Shown: one piece after another, positions 59,886 through 64,000 of the stretch
Position numbering within the stretch: position 1 is the stretch's first letter
Layout: each line of letters begins with the position of its first letter
DNA from: Streptomyces physcomitrii
Lineage (GTDB): Bacteria > Actinomycetota > Actinomycetes > Streptomycetales > Streptomycetaceae
Direction: 5' to 3'
NCBI RefSeq assembly: GCF_012273655.1
Contig: NZ_JAAWWP010000019.1
Location: 23,652 to 87,651 of the forward strand
Length of the DNA: 64,000 bases
Made by a program: the position numbers and the translations under genes
Notes under the pieces: generated by a model
The model's input: the letters and a program-made list of their open reading frames with translations, nothing else
Database searches by the model: none
What the model was told of the DNA's origin: nothing

Positions 59886-61225
59886 TGACCGAGCAGCCGA
59901 CGCCCGCCCGCCGCACCTCCCGCGCCCGCCGTGTCCCGGTCCTCGCCCGGCTCGCCGCCGCGCTCCTGACCGTCCTCGCGCTGCTGCTCACCGGCTGCTC
60001 CTCGGACGGCGACGGCGGCGACGACGGGGTGGTCCGGCTCCGCTTCCAGTCGCTCGCCTGGCAGCAGGAGTCCGTGGAGATCAACAAGAAGCTGGTCGAG
60101 GAGTGGAACGCCCGCCATCCGAAGGTGCAGGTCGAGTACGTCCAGGGAAACTGGGACACCATCCACGACCAGCTGCTCACCTCCTTCGAGGGCGGCGAGG
60201 CACCGGACATCGTCCACGACTCCTCCGACGACCTCGCCGACTTCGCCTACGGGGGCTACCTCGCCGACCTGAGCAAGCTGCTGCCCCGGCGGCTCAAGGA
60301 GGACATCCCCGCGCGCAGTTGGCGCACCACCGCATTCCAGGACGGCGTCTACGGGGTGCCCTTCCTCCAGGAACCGCGGGTGCTGCTCGCCAACTCCCGC
60401 CTGCTGCGCGAGTCCGGGGTGCGCATCCCGACGCCGGAGAAGCCCTGGAGCTGGCCGGAGTTCCGCCGGGTCACCGAGCGGCTCTCCGGCAAGGGGCGCT
60501 ACGGGGTGGCCTGGCCGCTGAAGGAGCCGGTCTCGGCCACCCTCAACCTCGGGCTCTCCTCGGGCGGCCGAATGTTCCACCGGGACGCCGAGGGCAAGGC
60601 GGAGGTCCGCTTCGAGGCCGGGGACCAGGTCATGCCGCGTACCGTGCGGGCCCAGGTGAACAGCGACCGCAGCGCCGGCGGGAGCACCCTCGGCATGAGC
60701 GCCTCGGACACGCTGCCCGGTTTCTTCGGCGGCAGGTACGCCATGGTCCCGCTCGGCTTCTCCTTCCGGCAGCAGGTCGTCCAGCAGGCACCGAAGGGCT
60801 TCGACTGGCAGGTGCTGCCCGCCCCGGCCGGCAGCGCGGGGCTCGCCCAGGGGGTCAGTCCGCAGACCCTCTCCATCGCCGAGGACAGCCCGCACAAGAA
60901 GGAGGCGATGGCCTTCATCGACTTCTTCCTGCGGCCCCCGAACATGGTCCGGCTCGCCCGCGGCGACTGGATGCTGCCGACCGGCACCACGGCCCTCGCC
61001 GACCCCGCCCTGCACACCCGCAAGCACGACTGGTCCCTCGGCACCGCCCTGGCCCGGCAGTTGAGCCCCGCGCCCGCGCAGACCGTGCGCGGCTACCCGG
61101 AGTGGAAGGACAAGGTGGCGACCCCCGCCTTCCAGGAGTTCTTCAGCGGCGCCATCGGCCTCCGGGAACTCAAGGCCCGCCTGGAGGACGACGGGAATCT
61201 GGTGCTCGCGCGCTATCAGCGCTGA
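59885..61225 (+). CDS. Sugar ABC transporter substrate-binding lipoprotein
   Basis: 446 residues. Lipoprotein signal with LLLTGC (Cys38), then a family-1 extracellular binding protein (VRLRFQSLAWQQESVEINKKL, VEEWNARHPKVQVEYVQGNW, APDIVHDSSDDLADFAYGGY, KEPVSATLNLGLSSGG, FKFIDFF-like FIDFFLRPPN). It captures a sugar outside the membrane for the two permeases. The ATG at 59885 shares a base with the permease stop (TGATG). Order permease-permease-binding protein is the reverse of many sugar operons. A ten-G run follows the stop codon. Confidence 0.93.
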   Translation: MTEQPTPARRTSRARRVPVLARLAAALLTVLALLLTGCSSDGDGGDDGVVRLRFQSLAWQQESVEINKKLVEEWNARHPKVQVEYVQGNWDTIHDQLLTSFEGGEAPDIVHDSSDDLADFAYGGYLADLSKLLPRRLKEDIPARSWRTTAFQDGVYGVPFLQEPRVLLANSRLLRESGVRIPTPEKPWSWPEFRRVTERLSGKGRYGVAWPLKEPVSATLNLGLSSGGRMFHRDAEGKAEVRFEAGDQVMPRTVRAQVNSDRSAGGSTLGMSASDTLPGFFGGRYAMVPLGFSFRQQVVQQAPKGFDWQVLPAPAGSAGLAQGVSPQTLSIAEDSPHKKEAMAFIDFFLRPPNMVRLARGDWMLPTGTTALADPALHTRKHDWSLGTALARQLSPAPAQTVRGYPEWKDKVATPAFQEFFSGAIGLRELKARLEDDGNLVLARYQR

Positions 61226-61335
61226 GGGGGGGGGCTGGGGCGGGTGCCGGGTGCCGGTGGTCCGTAGTCGGCCGCGCCGGGCTGGGTGCTCCCGTCGTGC
61301 CGGCCCGGACCGTACGCGCCGAATAATCGAGTGGA

Positions 61336-61352
61336 CGAGACGTTTCGTCTCG
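61336..61352. promoter_or_regulatory. TetR-type operator CGAGACG-TTT-CGTCTCG
   Basis: Perfect 7-bp inverted repeat with a 3-base centre, ending 15 bases before the ATG of the glycosyltransferase gene. Composition and spacing resemble operators of TetR-family repressors. No TetR gene is in the window. Confidence 0.65.
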
Positions 61353-61367
61353 CTTTATGGTGGCCGC

Positions 61368-62564
61368 ATGATTGCCCCAGGGATCAAGCCCGCCCATATC
61401 GCCATGTTCTCCATCGCCGCGCTCGGGCATGTGAACCCGAGCCTGGAGGTGATCCGGGAGCTGGTCGCCCGCGGCCACCGCGTGACCTACGCGATCCCGC
61501 CTCAGTTCGCCGAGCGGGTGGCCGAGACCGGCGCCGAGCCCGTGCTGTGGAACTCCACCCTGCCGACCGACGAGGACCCCGACGCCTGGGGCACCGAGCT
61601 GATCGACAACATCGAGCCCTTCCTCGCCGACGCCGTCCAGGCCCTGCCCCAGCTCATCGAGGCCTACGGAGAGGACCGCCCCGATCTGATCCTCTACGAC
61701 ATCACCGCCTACCCGGCCCGGGTGCTCGCCCACCGCTGGTCGGTGCCGATCGTCCAGCTCTCGCCGAATCTGGTCGCCTGGGAGGGGTACGAGGAGGAGG
61801 TCGGCAGGCCCACCTTCGAACCGCTCAAGCAGACCGAGCGCGGCCGCGCCTTCTACCAGACCTTCGAGGGCTGGCTGCGGGAGAACGGCCTGGACATCGA
61901 CGTCGAACGCTTCATGGGCCGCCCGGACCGCTGCCTCGCGCTCATCCCCAAGGCGCTCCAGCCCGAGGCGGACCGGGTGGACGAGAGCGTCTACACCTTC
62001 GTCGGCACCTGCGGCGGCCGCCGGGCGGAGACAGCCTGGCGGCGTCCGGCCGACGCGGAGAACGTCCTCCTCGTCTCGCTCGGTTCGAGCTTCACCAAGC
62101 AGCCGGCCTTCTACCGCGACTGCGTCGAGGCCTTCGGCGCGCTGCCCGGCTGGCATGTGGTGCTCCAGATCGGCAAGTTCGTCAGGCCGGAGGAGCTCGG
62201 GGAGATCCCGGACAACATCGAGGTCCACTCCTGGGTGCCCCAGCTCTCCGTACTGGAACAGGCCGACGCCTTCGTCACCCACGCGGGCGCGGGCGGCAGC
62301 CAGGAGGGCATCGCCACCCGGACGCCGATGGTGGCCGTACCGCAGGCCGTCGACCAGTTCGGCAACGCCGACATCCTGCAAGGTCTCGGCGTGGCACGTC
62401 ATCTGCCGATGGCGGAGGTGACCCCGGAGGCGCTGCGGGAGGCCGTGCTCGCCCTCGCCCACGACCCCGAGGTCGCCCGGCGGCTTGCGGAATTGAGCAA
62501 GCAGACCGCGGCCGAGGGCGGCACCTCGCGCGCCGCCGATCTGATCGAGGCCGAACTGCGGTAA
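61368..62564 (+). CDS. Macrolide-type (MGT/OleD-like) glycosyltransferase
   Basis: 398 residues, GT1 GT-B fold. N-terminal acceptor domain starts AHIAMFSIAALGHVNPSLEV, with the His of ALGHVNP being the likely catalytic base. The C-terminal donor domain has VLLVSLGSSFTKQ, VHSWVPQLSVLEQADAFVTH and the UDP-sugar signature HAGAGGSQEGIATRTPMVAV. OleD/MgtA relatives inactivate macrolides and other phenolics by glucosylation. Cytosolic. The ATG at 61368 is chosen over the upstream open frame (to 61251) because family sequence begins at residue 8 and the operator lies just before it. Likely repressed by a TetR protein and induced by its ligand (inference). Confidence 0.93.
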   Translation: MIAPGIKPAHIAMFSIAALGHVNPSLEVIRELVARGHRVTYAIPPQFAERVAETGAEPVLWNSTLPTDEDPDAWGTELIDNIEPFLADAVQALPQLIEAYGEDRPDLILYDITAYPARVLAHRWSVPIVQLSPNLVAWEGYEEEVGRPTFEPLKQTERGRAFYQTFEGWLRENGLDIDVERFMGRPDRCLALIPKALQPEADRVDESVYTFVGTCGGRRAETAWRRPADAENVLLVSLGSSFTKQPAFYRDCVEAFGALPGWHVVLQIGKFVRPEELGEIPDNIEVHSWVPQLSVLEQADAFVTHAGAGGSQEGIATRTPMVAVPQAVDQFGNADILQGLGVARHLPMAEVTPEALREAVLALAHDPEVARRLAELSKQTAAEGGTSRAADLIEAELR

Positions 62565-62829
62565 GGGCCCCGGGTGTCCGCGGAGGCTGAACTCCCTTGC
62601 CCGGGCGCCCGGTTGCCTCGTTTCTGTGCAGCGAGCGGGGAGATCGCGTCACGGAAGGATCAAGACATAACGCTGGGGTAACGAGGCTCGGTTGGGAAAA
62701 CCCTAGGGACCACGCTCACCCCGTACGACATGTTGCACGGGGAAAGGGTTGTACGGGCACGCTCTTGTACCTTCGGTGAACCGCTTTCTAGCGTGAGGTG
62801 AATTCCATTCGAACGCCGGGAAGCAGAGC
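62565..62829 (+). promoter_or_regulatory. Region upstream of the CDP-alcohol phosphatidyltransferase
   Basis: 265 bp without a gene. It holds CCCGTAC (62720-62726 region) and its complement GTACGGG about 30 bases later, and a TTGTAC box (62765-62770) followed 16-17 bases later by TCTAGC, a possible promoter 40 bases ahead of the start. Moderate at best. Confidence 0.35.
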
Positions 62830-63867
62830 ATGCGCCAAGACATACCCCCCCTCGCCGAAGTGCGCCGCCTCACACAGAAGAAGCGGGACGCGTGGTGGAC
62901 AGTGATGCTCGTCGACCCACTGGCCACCCCCCTGGTCCGCCAGGTCGCCCTGCGCACCAGGATCACGCCCAACCAGATCACCTGGGGCGCCTTCCTGCTC
63001 GGCCTGGTCTCGGCCGGATTCTTCCTGCTCGGTGACTGGCGCTGGCTGATCGCGGGCGCCCTCGTCTACCACCTGAGCTTCCTGCTCGACTGCATGGACG
63101 GCAAGGTCGCCCGGCTCACCGGCCAGGGCTCGGTGTTCGGCGCCTGGCTGGACTTCGTCTTCGACCGGATCCGGGTGATGGCCTGCGCGCTGGCCCTCGC
63201 GGCCGGGCAGTACAACCGCACCGGGGAGACCCGCTACATCTGGCTCGCCGCCGTGGTCGTCTTCCTCGACGGGCTGCGCTACATCAACTCCCTGGAGATC
63301 TTCAAGACCCGCCACACGATGCGCAAGCAGATCAAGTCGCGCATCAGGGAGGCCCGCCGCGCCCAGGACGCGGACTCGCTCGCCTTCATGGAGGACCTGC
63401 TCCGCGACAACCCCGAGGCCGACATCGAGCAGGACCTCGGCAAGGCGGCGGCCGCCGCGGCCGAGCAGTCGGAGCGGATCCACCCGGAGGCCGGACCGGT
63501 CCACCCGGAGACCGGCCTGGCCCACCGCGAGGCCGAAGAGCCGGAGGAAGGCGCGGCGCTGCCCAAGAAGGCCCAAGTGGTCGACCTCCAGCAGGAGTTC
63601 CGGCGCAAGTTCCCCGCCTATCTGCGGCTGCGCTCCTTCCTGCTGCGCCACCGCGTCCGGCCGCACCTGATCAGCGGCATCGAGTTCCAGATGGGCGTCT
63701 TCATCGTCGGCCCGCTGTGCGACGCGGTGCTGCCGGTCGCCCTGGCCTCCGGTGCCCTGCTGCTCGTCTTCGAACTCGCCATCATCTACAAGCTGCTGCT
63801 CTCCACCCGTGACTTCGCGCGGACCCTGGACTCCTTCGACCGGCCCGGGGTGACGGTCGCCGCCTGA
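62830..63867 (+). CDS. CDP-alcohol phosphatidyltransferase family membrane protein
   Basis: 345 residues. The full catalytic motif D-x2-DG-x2-AR-x8-G-x3-D-x3-D is present from DCMDGKVAR to GAWLDFVFDR (about residues 88-113). Helices flank it (ITWGAFLLGLVSAGFFLLG, VYHLSFLLDC, MACALALAAGQ, WLAAVVVFLDGL) and two more occur at the C-terminus. An inserted cytosolic stretch of ~100 residues (about 155-260) contains HPEAGPV, HPETGLA and HREAEE units. The enzyme should join a CDP-linked head-group or lipid donor to an alcohol at the inner membrane; the alcohol is not known. ATG at 62830 behind GGGAAG. Confidence 0.9.
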   Translation: MRQDIPPLAEVRRLTQKKRDAWWTVMLVDPLATPLVRQVALRTRITPNQITWGAFLLGLVSAGFFLLGDWRWLIAGALVYHLSFLLDCMDGKVARLTGQGSVFGAWLDFVFDRIRVMACALALAAGQYNRTGETRYIWLAAVVVFLDGLRYINSLEIFKTRHTMRKQIKSRIREARRAQDADSLAFMEDLLRDNPEADIEQDLGKAAAAAAEQSERIHPEAGPVHPETGLAHREAEEPEEGAALPKKAQVVDLQQEFRRKFPAYLRLRSFLLRHRVRPHLISGIEFQMGVFIVGPLCDAVLPVALASGALLLVFELAIIYKLLLSTRDFARTLDSFDRPGVTVAA

Positions 63868-63906
63868 GCGGCGCCGTCTCCGGGCGGCAGAACGGGAAGC
63901 GGTGCG

Positions 63907-64000
63907 ATGACACAGCGCATGATGCCTCACAGGAGAGAAGGGCAGGGGAGTGGCTCTGGTGCGGTGGGGGACGGCTCAGCGGGCAAGGGCGAGGACGCCC
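63907..64000 (+). CDS. Possible start of the next gene (partial)
   Basis: An open frame begins at ATG 63907 (GGGAAG upstream) and runs to the window edge: 31 codons, MTQRMMPHRREGQGSGSGAV and on, with no recognisable family. A competing GTG frame starts at 63950. Too short to decide. Confidence 0.25.
   Translation, partial: MTQRMMPHRREGQGSGSGAVGDGSAGKGEDA

Overview
The window is high-GC actinomycete DNA and is almost certainly from a Streptomyces chromosome. The support is strong G/C bias at third codon positions, many GTG starts, GTGA/ATGA stop-start overlaps, a two-domain geosmin synthase, a GH46 chitosanase, TreY/TreZ/GlgX genes, a coproporphyrin-type haem branch (HemE, HemY, HemQ), DUF3000 and a SAV2148-type HEPN protein. 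No rRNA, tRNA, CRISPR array, transposase or prophage gene was recognised. Most of the window looks like core chromosome, with two accessory-looking blocks. Calls come from reading the sequence and from recognised motifs; no database search was run.

Layout. 1-6.2 kb (minus strand): fatty-acid beta-oxidation pair (FadB-like, cut by the window edge, and thiolase), RNase D, an orphan LuxR-type response regulator and a DUF3000 protein. 6.45-7.56 kb: hemE. 7.6-17.5 kb (minus): a ten-kilobase exopolysaccharide locus resembling the Pel pathway. It contains a secreted deacetylase-like PelA counterpart, a PelF-type glycosyltransferase, a polytopic membrane protein, three nucleotide-sugar enzymes, a Spherulin-4 family protein and a GH114 lipoprotein. 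Most genes overlap by 4 bp. 18.0-21.7 kb: CoA-disulfide-reductase-like flavoprotein, then hemY-hemQ. 21.8-23.5 kb: a secreted TAP-like hydrolase that lacks the usual catalytic histidine.

23.6-27.3 kb (minus) is the most interesting block. A DUF692/MNIO-type iron enzyme, fused to an extra C-terminal domain, is followed four bases later by a TIGR04222-type membrane protein ending in a Cys/Gly/Ser tail with nine cysteines, and then by a second TIGR04222-type protein without the tail. This looks like a peptide-modification system whose substrate is the tail of a membrane protein.

27.4-39.7 kb: PTH2-type peptidyl-tRNA hydrolase, an ABC ATPase with a long repetitive tail and its membrane partner, a small zinc-ribbon protein, a SulP transporter coupled to a beta-carbonic anhydrase, a small secreted protein, ZapE, a RibD-like reductase, murC-msrB, an acyltransferase-like protein and a 56-residue hydrophobic protein. 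39.9-44.1 kb: a SigB/SigF-type sigma factor, geosmin synthase and a PDZ membrane protein. 44.2-54.5 kb: treZ, an FHA protein, an M14 carboxypeptidase, chitosanase, treY and glgX; GlgX, TreY and TreZ together link glycogen-type alpha-glucan to trehalose. 54.8-64 kb: SAV2148-type HEPN protein, DnaQ-like exonuclease, aminoglycoside-phosphotransferase-fold protein, a three-gene sugar ABC importer, a macrolide-type glycosyltransferase behind a TetR-like operator, and a CDP-alcohol phosphatidyltransferase.
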